Assembly (NCBI GenBank): GCA_016748015.1
Contig: JAAOMT010000703.1
Span: forward strand, 326,884-390,883
Direction of reading: 5' to 3'
Length of the DNA stretch: 64,000 nucleotides
From: Geosiphon pyriformis
Taxonomy: Eukaryota > Glomeromycota > Glomeromycetes > Archaeosporales > Geosiphonaceae
A program made the position numbers and the translations under genes. Below, piece by piece: positions 35,095-45,270 of the stretch. The notes beneath the pieces are model-generated. The model was not told the origin of the DNA. It did no database searches and worked only from the letters and a program-made list of their open reading frames with translations. The number at the start of each line of letters is the position of its first letter. The stretch's first letter is position 1.

Positions 35095-35842
35095 CTCAGG
35101 TAGGTTTTTTTTTCTCCTCCTCCAGTTCGATCAATAGTTTCTCTTTTGGAGGAGTCTTGAAATGGCCACACGTGGCCAGTACACGTATGTGTTGGCCCTA
35201 ATATGTTAGCTGGAGTTTCTGAGTGTTCCAGTTTAACGTCGCATTGATTTTAGATAGCCAGTCATTATCAACTAAAGCTTGGTATTGAGTGGTTTCCATC
35301 ACTAGAACTTTAATGGGAGTCATGATGCCATTAACTTCAAAAGAGAAGTCATTAATTTTGCCGATTAGAGTTTTGGTTGCTTCATCGGCTGTGATGATTC
35401 TGGCACTGACAGCTCAATCAACTCAGTAACCTAATTGATCCATGAGTTGTCGTGTGATGATGCTGCCTGCTGAACCGCTGTCAAAGATCAATTTGATGGA
35501 TTGTCCCTCGACTTTGGCATCAGTATACATTGCGGTAATTGGTTTGGCTTCAAGAGCAGCTTCACTAAATAATGGCATTGCAGTTGTTTTCTCAAATTCA
35601 AATGGGAATATAGCAGCCAAAGACTCATCTTCAGTAATGGTAGCAGGTGAGATATTACTGGTAAGTGGTTGTTTTTGGGCAAATGCTGGGTTATTGGTTG
35701 AGACATCTTCTGGGGTGACCAGGAGACTTAAATAGTTCTGAGAATTCGGGTTCTGGAGTTGACCGGCACCTAAATTCCACTGGCATAATCCAGATAGTTG
35801 CTGTAAAAAACTGGGGATTGGTTGATAGACTACCATTGTCAA
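35095..35842 (-). pseudogene. DU3 retropepsin-like protease
   Basis: ORF 35842-35423 plus the following codons. KPITAMYTDAKVEGQ leads to LIFDSGSAGSIITRQ with intact Asp-Ser-Gly. Two CGA-to-TGA stops follow (after QLGY), then EVNGIMTPIKVLVMETTQYQ and VDNDWLSK. It is in the gag frame, so no shift is needed for its synthesis. The catalytic residue is kept; the stops truncate it. Confidence 0.82.
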
Positions 35843-35849
35843 TCTTCAG

Positions 35850-37867
35850 CTCTGTTGAGTCATTCTCGGTCTTTGGGTTCTGTTGGGTGGTAAGCTTTGA
35901 GATGGTGTTTAGATTTGTTGGGGTTGATAGATTATTTGTGACTGTGGTTGTTGATAAATTACTTGTGGCTGCGGTTGATAGATTGGAGCTTGATACACCA
36001 GAGACTGATAGACTAATGACTGCATCACTGGTAAATAAGTGGGTTGGTTTTGATTTGGGTACTGATTTGGAGTTTGGAACTGGTAATCAGGGTTTTGATA
36101 TTGATTTCCCAATTGTTGGTTATTTAAATGCTAGTGATAGTCAATTTGAATATGTGTTTCCTGTTGCCACTGTTGATTGGTCGATGAAAATGGACGTGGT
36201 TGATTTTGTGCATGATTAGAGTTTCTTTGTTTATTGCGTCATTGTGGAGGCTGATAAATGGTGTGATTGTCAGCTAAATATCCTTCCAATCTCTTATTAA
36301 TTGATTCACTGAACTTCTCCAATTTGGAATTCAATTCAGATGATCCATTCATTACTAGATTAACAGCTTGGACATGATTAGCCTCTGACTCAATGGATTC
36401 AAAATCTCTAGTGTGTGTGACTACATCTTGAAGAGTGCCTGGATGCAACGGATGTACATGTTGCAAGATACTGCTGCGCAGGCCACAGATAAACTGGTTG
36501 AGTATCTGTGGTGCTGTGAAATAGTTGGTGTCAATTGCTTGAATTTGGTGCAGGTTTCAATGGAAGCATCCCAGATACGTGGTGACTGCTTCAGTTTCTT
36601 CTTGTTTCATAGTGGTGAATGTATTGACTAGGCGATTGATGCTGTTATTGTTGCTAAAGTATCTTAGGAATTCTACTTTGAAGATATTGAAATCTTGTGG
36701 TTTATTAACCAAGCTCTGATACCATGAATCAGCGGTATCCTTGAGAAAGTAGGGAATGGCTTGCATTGCTTGGGCGTCATTCCATCCATTGACTGTAATG
36801 GTCTTTTCTATATCATTCAGCTATACTTGAGTGTCATTCTCTTTGCCAGTAAAGTTGTCCAGTTTTGCGATTGGTGCATAGGCCATTGGATCTAAGTTAG
36901 GTAGTTGTGGTGGCTATTGAAGCAGTTGTTGTTGTACTGGTTGTTGGAGTGGTAGTTGAAGTGGCTGCTGTATGGGTTCGGCTATGGGATTAATTGGCAG
37001 TTGATTGATGACAATTACTGGAGATAAGTTTTGCTGATTAATTAATTCGGGGTTTGGATTGTTCTGCCTTTGATGATTCAGAGTTTCGATTTCTGAATTT
37101 TCTAGATTTAGATTTTGCTAAGTTTGAAAATTCGGGGTTTCAACTTCTGGGTTTTCAATGATCGGGTGCTGGTAAGTAAATTCTTGATTCTCTGATTCTT
37201 CTTCCTCTTTTTTTGATTCTGCTGCTTCCCATGGATCAGAGATTCCAAAATCTGGTGGAGACGGTGGTGATCGAAGTCCTAATAGAGTTGATGATCATGA
37301 ATTAAATCCCTCAAAGTATTCACCATATAGTCTTAATAATTCTGTTTTTCTTTGTCTACTTTGGAATGGGAATTGTCCAAATGCTGATGTCACAGTTGAT
37401 GGGAATGCGTCTGTTGATGATATGTTGATGGCACTTCCAGATGTATAGTGGTAGGATGGGTTACTTGAAGATTCAATTCTGTTTTTCTTCTAAGTAGGCG
37501 GCTGTATTTTTCTGGGTGTTATTGCTGGTGTTTGTAATTTTTCCTTGCCTTTACTAGTGTATGTAATTGGATATCTTTGTTGAATGTGATGTTCAATTTC
37601 TTTGTTGATTTCAGTGATAATGGATGTGAAATTATAATTTGTTGGTAGGTTGGTGTTTTGAATTAATTCTCTATAGAAAGTTTCTCTTGCTGATTCAGTA
37701 TTCACTGGTGTTCCTAATAAAGAGGAAATCTTTTTGTTGACATAAAAATTGAAGGCTGATTTGGCAAATATATGATTGTGGTTTAATTCCAAGTATTGAT
37801 AATAGTGTTAAAATAAGAATTTTGTGAATCCTAAATGGTTTGCTCCTATATTTTCTGATTCTGCCAC
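35850..37867 (-). pseudogene. DU3 gag, zinc knuckle deleted
   Basis: One frame from GTG 37867, with stops: VAESENIGANHLGF, FNFYVNKKISSLLGTPVNTE, Pro/Gln linker, and a capsid-like region 36766-36239 (FSNNNSINRLVNTF, SILQHVHPLHP). After WQQETHIQIDYH, where DU2 and DU4 have WQQE..CxYCGKQxHLQ.., about nine codons including the first CxxC are missing, so the knuckle is gone. A Tyr/Gln/Pro-rich linker (YQPQPQVIYQQPQSQ) joins gag to protease. Confidence 0.82.
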
Positions 37868-37910
37868 TTTTGATTTGGTGTTGTCGGTGCTGGTTCTCTG
37901 TAGGATTATA

Positions 37911-37927
37911 CCTCACAAGGAGCACCA
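37911..37927 (-). promoter_or_regulatory. DU3 primer binding site
   Basis: The minus strand reads TGGTGCTCCTTGTGAGG, two bases after the LTR end. Confidence 0.72.
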
Positions 37928-37929
37928 AA

Positions 37930-38799
37930 TGTTACAGATGATTATTTCTGCTATTGAATTAAATAACAAACCTATAACTTGGTGCTCAAAAGCTACTTCT
38001 GTTAATGAGGTTCTACAAGTGTTGTATTTAAAGGTTTTGGTTGAGTCCTTTATATAATGGACAGAGATTCAGCAGTAATGATAGTAGTTTTCCTGAAGTC
38101 GCAATTATGTCCAATTTCTTTCTCAGCTTGGTGGCCGGATTTATTCTAGCAGTTGTGCCCTTCTGGTAAGCTATCTGTTAATATATATAATTCTACCCTT
38201 ATTTCTGGGTCTTTTACCAGGCTATCCTTGATGTCAATAACTTAGCACTTAATCTTTTAATCAATTAGTATACAACAACAAAACAACATGAAGAAAGAAA
38301 AGAAAAGAAAGAAAGAAAATAAGCCAAGGCAATTTGTAAATTAGTATCCCATCAATAGCTGTGATCAAGAGCTATTGTTCCAGTGTGGTTAAGTATCAAT
38401 TACTATCAACATGAAGTGTTGATAGTAAGGAGTAGATTGAGATATGAAATAATTATTTATTTGATGATTGTGTTTCTGGGCTAAGAATTCTGTCGTATTG
38501 ATTCTGTTTTTTCTGTTTCTAATACTACTGCTATATATACATAATTAAGATTCCTCAATTCCTCGATTCTTCACAACAGGAATCCTGGAATTCCTGGAAT
38601 CTTGGAATTCCTGGAATTTCGTGATTCCTATGAGAGGAATCCTGGAATTTTGGAATCCTACAATTTCTTGTTGGGGAATCCTAAAATTCCTGGAATCCTG
38701 CAATTCCTAAGAGGAATCTTGGAATTTCACATTTACTATGCCTACTTCTGATTGGCTAATAATCATGCTAATATATTTCCTATATTTTTATGAGTAACA
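37930..38799 (-). repeat. DU3 5' LTR
   Basis: 870 bp, plus-strand TGTTACAGATG...TGAGTAACA. It is the promoter LTR on the minus strand. Confidence 0.93.
38531..38735 (-). promoter_or_regulatory. DU3 U3 repeats and TATA box
   Basis: Minus-strand GTATATATAG (38540-38531) is preceded by GGAATTCC-word repeats (38735-38578), as in the other DU promoters. Confidence 0.55.
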
Positions 38800-38803
38800 T
38801 TGT

Positions 38804-39555
38804 AAATTACACAGTAGTATTCTGCAATGCATATATCCAATGCATCCAGCTGACCTGCAAGCAGCCATCACAAATGCCAGAGATTTCGAGACAGCCAAAT
38901 TAGAAGCTAACCATACCCAAGCTGTAAATCTAGTAATGAATGAATCATCTGAATTGAATTCCAAATTAAAACAATTCAGTGATTCCATTAACCAGAAGCT
39001 TGAAGGGTACTTAGCTGACAATTGTGCAATTTATTAGCCATTCCAATGACACAATAACTTTGGAACTACAAATTACCTACAAAATCAGTTATGTCTCTTA
39101 CCATTATTCAATTAACTGTGGCAACAAGAAACACATGTTTGCCACTATTGTGGTAAACAAAGCCACTTACAGTTTGAATGCCATAAACAGCTAAATAAAC
39201 AAAAATCAGGCCATTAGTATCAAAACTCTAATTACTGACTATAAACTTAGAATTACATCAGTAATCAATTACCAGAACTGTATCAACTGATTTACCTACT
39301 TATGACACAACAGCCAATCTATTAAGCACCAGTCTATCAACCAACAACACCAGTAATTTATCAACTGCAGTCACAACTTATCTATCAGTCACAGTCTCAA
39401 GTAATCTATCAACCCCAAATTCAAACACTGCCTCAAAACTTACCTCAAAACAGAACCCAAAGGCCAAGACTGACACAACAGAGCTGGAGTTTGTTAATGG
39501 TAATACATCAACTGATCCCCAGTTCTTCAAACCAGTCATTAGGATCTTGACAATG
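38804..39555 (+). pseudogene. DU2 gag, C-terminal part with intact CCHC knuckle
   Basis: Continues the gag cut at 28712: SSILQCIYPMHPADLQAAIT, NLVMNESSELNSKLKQF, then WQQETHVCHYCGKQSHLQFEC (knuckle 39140-39181, CX2CX4HX4C intact) and a Tyr/Gln/Pro-rich linker with the repeated unit IYQ. Single stops at former Gln codons. The knuckle would bind the packaged RNA. Confidence 0.82.
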
Positions 39556-39559
39556 GAAT

Positions 39560-40005
39560 TTGAGCACTGGGTACACTCAAAACCCGAATGCCCAACAGTA
39601 TTTAAGTCTTCTGGTTACCCCAGAAGATGCCTTATCCAACAACCAAGAACCCAAACAGAAGCAGCCACTTACCAGCAATATTCTACCAGCAACCATCTCC
39701 CATGACAAATCCCTAGCAGCTATTTTTTCTTTTGAACTCGAGAAAACCACACCAGTCCCATTATTCAGTAGAACTATTCTTAACACCAAACTGATCACCA
39801 CTATGTACACTGATGCCAAAATTGATGGTCATTCTATCAAGCTCATCTTAAACAGTAAATTAGCTGGCAGCATTATTACAAGACAACTTATGGACCAATT
39901 AGGTTGCCAAGTTGATCAAGCTGCCAGTGCCAAAATCATAATAGCTAATGAAGCAACCAAAACTCTGATTGGTAAAATAGACAACTTACTTATTGAAATC
40001 AATAA
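39560..40005 (+). pseudogene. DU2 protease, N-terminal part
   Basis: An open frame with KLITTMYTDAKIDGH, then LILNSKLAGSIITRQLMDQ. Catalytic Asp is Asn and the Gly is Lys, both explained by G to A changes. It ends in LIEINN at the DU4 insertion and resumes at 58515. Confidence 0.82.
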
Positions 40006-40806
40006 TGTTACTTATAAAAAGAAAACAGATATAGAAAAATAAAAGACCAATAAGTGAATAGTATTTAGCACATGAGCATATTGTTCAGCAATGTGGAGCA
40101 ATATTAGAAAACATGGCATATTGCTCAGCAATATGGAGCAATGTTAGAAATTAGGACACATTACTCAGCAATGTGAGTATTGCTCAAGAAATCATAGCAC
40201 ATTGCTCGAGAATGTGAGCAATCTCATAGAACATTAATTATGTATATATAGCAGTAATATTAGAAGTAGAAAAGACAGAATCTTTTAGTTAGAGATCTCT
40301 CAGTTTAGATTTTATTTAGATAACTTTCCAAACCACAATAAATAACTATTTGCTATTTAAGAAACTCACTTCCACTATCAACACTTTATGTTGATAATAA
40401 TTAATACTTAACTACACTGAAACAATAGCTTTTGATCATGGCTATTGATAGAATACTAACTTGTAAATCACCTTGGCTTATTTCTTACATTTTTTTATTT
40501 TTTTTATTTTTTTTCTTTGATTTTTGTTGTATACTAATTGATTAAAAGATTAAAAGTGCTGAGTTATTGACATTACAAATAGTTTGGTAAAAGACCCAGA
40601 AATAAGGATAGCATTATATATATTATCGGATAGCTTACTAAAAGAGCATAACTGCCAGAATAAATCCAGCCACCAAGCTGAGAAAGAAATTGGGAAACAA
40701 CTTACAAAAAAACTGTGAATAACATTGACAAAAAATCTCTGTTCATTATACAAAAAACTCCAAAAAAAAACTTTTTAGATACAAATCTTAAGAGTATCAT
40801 CCACGC
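40006..40806 (+). repeat. DU4 outer 5' LTR, 3' end missing
   Basis: TGTTACTTATAAAAAG..., with the ~40-bp GCTCAGCAATGTG repeats. It matches the 3' LTR (57604-58514) best, for example in GATTTTATTTAGATAACTTTCC. It stops at ATCCACGC, the point at which the 3' LTR continues with AAATAGC...CTGTAACA, and is abutted there by the next LTR. Confidence 0.85.
40062..40251 (+). promoter_or_regulatory. DU4 U3 repeats (TTGCTCAGCAA type) and TATA box
   Basis: Degenerate ~40-bp units containing TTGCTCAGCAA, an inverted repeat around one base, lie just upstream of TATATATAG (40243-40251). They replace the GGAATTCC repeats of other DU LTRs at the same place. Confidence 0.55.
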
Positions 40807-41585
40807 TGTTACTCATAAAAAAAGAAAACAAATATAGAAAAATAGTAGACCAATAAGAGAATAGTATTTAACTGAGCACATTGCTCAGCAATGTGAAGCA
40901 ATGTCAGAAATTATGACATATTGCTTAAGAAATCATAGCATATTGTTCAGGAATGTGAGTGATCTCATAGATCAATTATGTATATATAGTAATAGCATTA
41001 GAAGTAGAAAGAGCAGAATCTCTAGTTAGAAATCTTCTATCCACAAATATTAAATAAATAAATTATCTACTATCCAAATTCACTCTCCACTATCAACACT
41101 TTATGTTGATAGTAATTGATACTTAACTACACTGGAACAATAGCTTTTGATCACAGTTATTAACAAGATACTAATTTGCATATCGCCTTGGCTCATTTCT
41201 TTATTTTCTTTTATTTCTTTCTTTCTTTGATTTTTTTTGTTGAATACTAACTAATTAAAGATTAAAGCACTGAATAATTGACATTACAGATAGCCTGGTA
41301 AAAGACCCAGAAATAAAGATAAAATTATATATATATTAACGGATAGCTTACTAAAAGGGCACAAATGCCAGAATAAACCAGCCACCAAGCTGAAGACAGA
41401 AATTGGGAACACAACTCACCAACCAACTACATTGTCATTGAATTTCTGTCTATTATACAAAGGACTCCACTCTAAAAACCTTCAGATACAACCAAAGTGC
41501 CAGTAATATCAGTCTTGTCAAGATATTGAGCACCAAGTTATGGATTTGTTATTTGATTTGAAACCCTAAATAATCATCTGTAATA
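40807..41585 (+). repeat. DU4 inner LTR (different subfamily copy)
   Basis: 779 bp, TGTTACTCATAAAAAAAG...CTGTAATA. It has fewer GCTCAGCAATGTG units and a different post-TATA segment (AGAAATCTTCTATCC...) from the outer and 3' LTRs, so it is not simply a duplicate of either. It is followed by the primer site and gag. Confidence 0.82.
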
Positions 41586-41587
41586 TT

Positions 41588-41604
41588 TGGTGCTCCCTGT
41601 AAGG
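41588..41604 (+). promoter_or_regulatory. DU4 primer binding site
   Basis: TGGTGCTCCCTGTAAGG, two bases after the inner LTR. Confidence 0.72.
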
Positions 41605-41647
41605 TATAATCCTACAAAAAACCAGCACCATCAACAATCATCCAAAA

Positions 41648-42072
41648 GTGGCAGAATCAGAAATTATAGGAACAAACCATTTAGAATTTGCCAAAGTCTT
41701 GTTTCAGCAGTACAGCCAACAATTAGGATTAAACAATAATCATTTCCCAGTGGAATCAGCTTTCAACTTTTATGTCAACAATAAAATCACAAACTGCTTA
41801 GGAGGAACAGTTAACATTGAATCTGCAAGAGAAAATTTCTATACAGAATTATTTCAACATACTAGCTTACCAAAAAACTACAGTTTTGCACCAATTATTA
41901 GAGAAATCAATCAAACTATTAAAAGGTATACACAACAACAATTCCCCATCACCTATGCAGATAAAGGCAAAGGAAGATTGCAAATCCCAGCAGTAACACC
42001 AAAACAAATTCAACCACCCAATTGAAAAAAAACCCAAGTTAAATTACCCACTCATCCATCATACTATTATAC
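41648..42072 (+). pseudogene. DU4 gag, N-terminal part
   Basis: The frame has no ATG: the upstream in-frame codons run back to a stop inside the primer site, and the conserved block begins at GTG 41648 (VAESEIIGTNHLEFAK). FNFYVNNKITNCLGGTVNIE and RYTQQQFPITYADKGK follow. It is open to 42024, then has a Trp-to-stop change, and is cut by GY1 at 42073. Confidence 0.85.
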
Positions 42073-42752
42073 TGTTATGGTTAAAACTTATATTTCTTAT
42101 TAATTATCACATGTATTAGCCATTGATGTCATATAAATTAGCCACTCTATTTTTAGAAAGTGATCATTAACCTGATTATTGACCTGACCATTGATCTGAT
42201 CATTGACCACTTTTGATAGCTATATAAGTAATGAATCTTTTAGCTGTAAAAAAGTATGTAAAAATCAGATATAAGAATCAAAAGAAATAAAGAAATAAAA
42301 TAACAACTTCATCTTAATCCTTTTCTTATCACTAATTTTCCTTTTTCTACTTTCAAGTATCTGAACATCTTAAAGATAAAAGATTACTTGTTGGTTATTT
42401 TTTACCCTTTTCCTGAAACATGTAATTGCAATATTTGGAAATTATTGAATAAAATGTGACTGAAGAGCACATCTGATATTTGATATTGAATTCTAAGAAT
42501 GCCAACGTAAAGCATAAAATTATACCAAGTGTGATCATTTGTTAACAGTACAGACTATTTCTCTACCTTTAGATTCTCCAGTTACCTTTTGAAAAATATA
42601 GCGACTGAGATATTTTATGAGACTGATTTCACATATTGAATCCATACTTATTCAATTCGTTCTTTGAAGTTGAATTCCCTTTGATTATTTTTATTACTCT
42701 ACAATTCTGTTCTCTCTTGCTATCTGTTAGCTTGTTACTCCAACCCATAACA
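42073..42752 (+). repeat. GY1 5' LTR
   Basis: 680 bp, TGTTATGGTT...CCATAACA. It is 12 bp shorter than its partner because it has one fewer 12-bp U3 unit. Confidence 0.93.
42161..42228 (+). promoter_or_regulatory. GY1 U3 12-bp repeats and TATA box
   Basis: Three 12-bp units of the form CCTGATCATTGA (42171-42206) preceded by a partial unit, then TATATAAG at 42221-42228. TGATCA is a palindrome. The 3' LTR has four units (49079-49126). Confidence 0.6.
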
Positions 42753-42758
42753 TAAAAG

Positions 42759-42775
42759 TGGTGCTCCCTGTGAGG
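42759..42775 (+). promoter_or_regulatory. GY1 primer binding site
   Basis: TGGTGCTCCCTGTGAGG, six bases after the LTR. It is identical to the consensus of the DU sites although the element belongs to another lineage. Confidence 0.72.
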
Positions 42776-42804
42776 TTGTCAAAATCTACTTTGTTTTCTA
42801 TTGT

Positions 42805-44342
42805 ATGGGTGATTATTCATATCTGTCACAACAATCAAAAGAACACTTTAAAGCACACAACAAAAATAATCTAGACTTTATTGAACTTAATCCTTTGTCC
42901 TCCTGTTTGATTTGCTTCCTTATTGAAAAACAATCCAGCAGACAATTCCAAGACTTTTGAAACTGGTTCCTGAATGAACATTCAGCTGAAATCTACACAG
43001 CTTATACAATCTATTACTTTGACCAAGCTTATTTTGAAGACAACTTTGAAGAAAGAAACAACAGTATCAATTAGCTCTTATATTCTGCAACCTTTAAACA
43101 ACAGCCCTCTGATTTCGAATATCTGAATCATCAAATCCACATTTGGATTGCTGCCCATCAAGCAACTGAAACTCTCTTTGAAACAGAAGAAAAAAACTAC
43201 CAAACTGCCCCTGTTTTCGACCTTTTATCAAGTGAATCAGACTCATCTACACAAACAGTTACTCCTGAACCAATGGCTAATGACATTATGCAAGCAAACA
43301 TTCTGGCCGCCCTCCAAGGTATACAAACTACTCTAAGAAGAAAAAACAATACCTTACTACCACTATTTAGAGGTGATGCATAAGATCCAATTGAATGGTT
43401 GGATGATTTTGAGAGAGCTGCCACAGCCAACCAGTATGATAAAGAATACAAGTTCCAAATTGTTGGTGGCTATCTTCAAGGCTCTCTTGCTACCTGGTTT
43501 TCACAAGAAACAGATACCAATGCTCAACACAGAATAATCAGATGAACACCAAACAATACTGGAAAAAAAAATACTTCTTTCATCATTTGGTTTGAGGCCA
43601 AGTTCAGAATCCCAATATTAATATTCAAATGGTACATAGAATTGGAAAAAAGAACCCAAGGCCCTGGAAAAGTAGTGACTAAATATGCCAAAGCTATCAG
43701 AAAGCTAATCAAATGTGTAGACTCTAAGAGAAACTAAACAGAAGAACAAAAAATCCATTCCTTCACAAAAGAATTAAGAACTGATCTATTATATGCTCTT
43801 TGGCCTCTCTTGGCTTTAAAAAACAATCCAACAATGGACATGGCTATTGAACTGGCACAAAGAATTGACGATAACCAAAGAATGCATTTGGGATTCACAC
43901 TTCCAGTTTTTGCTTCTGCTCTTGTCATGACTCCAGCTCCACAAATAACTGCTGTCTCTTTTGCTGCCCAAACTCAAGACCCAAATAAACAGTTAATAGA
44001 TAGACTCACAGCTAATTTTGCCTGATTACTGGAACCCTTAGCCCAAGCTGTCAGAGAGAATCAACAACTCCAAAGACCCAGATTTGAACTCCATTTTAAT
44101 CAACCTCAACAACTCCCATATCAAAGACAACAAAATTGTGGCTTATCTGTGTGTTACCACTGTGGATTAACTGAACATTTCTCCAGAGATTGTAACAATC
44201 CTCCTCTGTCTCCTTCAGCTCCTAGAAACAATGACAATCAAAACAACAGAACCAACAATAACAATGTTCTCAATCAAAGACCTAATCATGCTAACATCAA
44301 TTTCTTTGGAAAGAATCCCCTGGTTGAAGCCACTGTTTATTA
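42805..44342 (+). pseudogene. GY1 gag
   Basis: ATG 42805 (MGDYSYLSQQSKEHFKAH); one frame with stops. A central retrotransposon-gag-like block is recognisable: LLPLFRGDA, DPIEWLDDFERAA, GGYLQGSLATWF, then YAKAIRKLI and LRTDLLYALWPL. The knuckle CYHCGLTEHFSRDC (44152-44193) is intact CX2CX4HX4C. An Asn-rich tail follows. Stops are at former Trp/Gln/Arg codons. It forms the particle and packages RNA in the family. Confidence 0.88.
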
Positions 44343-45270
44343 GCCTTTAAACTGGTAGGTGCACCTCCAAAGGGTGAGAGTGCAAGCCAACCAGAAGAAA
44401 ACCCTTTTTATGCTTTTAACCTAACTAATGATGACCATGACATGGATGAATTAGCAATCAACACCTCTGAATCAACAAGAAAGAAGAAAAAAGCCAAGTT
44501 AGAACCCCCAGAAATTGTACAAAAATCTGGACCCTATTCTGTTGTCAAGGATCTTATAGAAATGTGCACATTACATTTGGCCAACTGATGACCCATCCAC
44601 AGTTCAGAAAAGATCTTTGCAAATCATTGATACCAAAAAAGAAGACACTAAATACCAACAAACATTTTTGCCAAACTGGACTCACTGACAACAGCAATGT
44701 CACTCCTCTGATTTGTAAAGCCCAAATGGCTGGTTATTTTATTGACCTGATTCTAAACAGTGGATCATCTGTTAGTGTAAACACTTTCTTGAAGCAATTG
44801 GCAGAAAAATTGATGAGCCTTCCACAAGACCAATGATCAATGTACATAATGACAAGAAGAAAGACCTGGGCATAGCCAAAGCTATTCCTGTCCACATCAA
44901 TGGTATTAGCATTGAAACAGATATGAAAGTATCTGAAGCAAAAGAATATACCATCATTGTTGGTAATGAGTGACTTAAGAAAGCCAAAGCACTACTTAAC
45001 TATGAACTGTGTGAGCTAACTATCAGATGTGATAAAAACCCCATTGTGGTTAAATGCTGTTATTGGACAACTTCTCCAGCAACCAAACAGAACCAAAAAG
45101 AAAAACAATCAGATGAATCAGATAATAATGAGAGCGATGATGAAGAAGATCAAGAAGAACAAGAAGAAACTGCTGAACTCACTTATACCATCTTCACTAG
45201 CAATAGCAAGCCACTGGACAATATTAAAGCTGACAAAGAAGGAATCATGGTAAATGGCAAGCTAATCTGC
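44343..45270 (+). pseudogene. GY1 protease region
   Basis: After gag the readable frame shifts. KLVGAPPKGESASQPEENP runs from 44350; then 44564-44836 holds ITFGQLMTHPQFRKDL and FIDLILNSGSSVSV, where the catalytic Asp of DSG is Asn; then a return to the gag frame (AIPVHINGISIETDM, EYTIIVGNE). The two compensating shifts look like small indels. An acidic Glu/Asp block and VNGKLIC follow. Confidence 0.78.

Larger units (their letters stand above)
28713..38799 (-). mobile_element. DU3: full-length DU element inserted antisense in DU2 gag
   Basis: LTRs 28713-29561 and 37930-38799. Target duplication TTGT (28709-28712, 38800-38803); 10,087 bp. It has all parts of the family in order on the minus strand. 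Frames: gag and protease in one; Cys region, dUTPase, RT and RNase H in a second; integrase and extension in a third. Two indels (near 34850 and 31500) explain this, because the relative DU4 runs in one frame. It keeps the protease DSG, all five dUTPase motifs, RT YLDD and the integrase Asp/Asp/Glu, but lacks the zinc knuckle. Confidence 0.95.
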
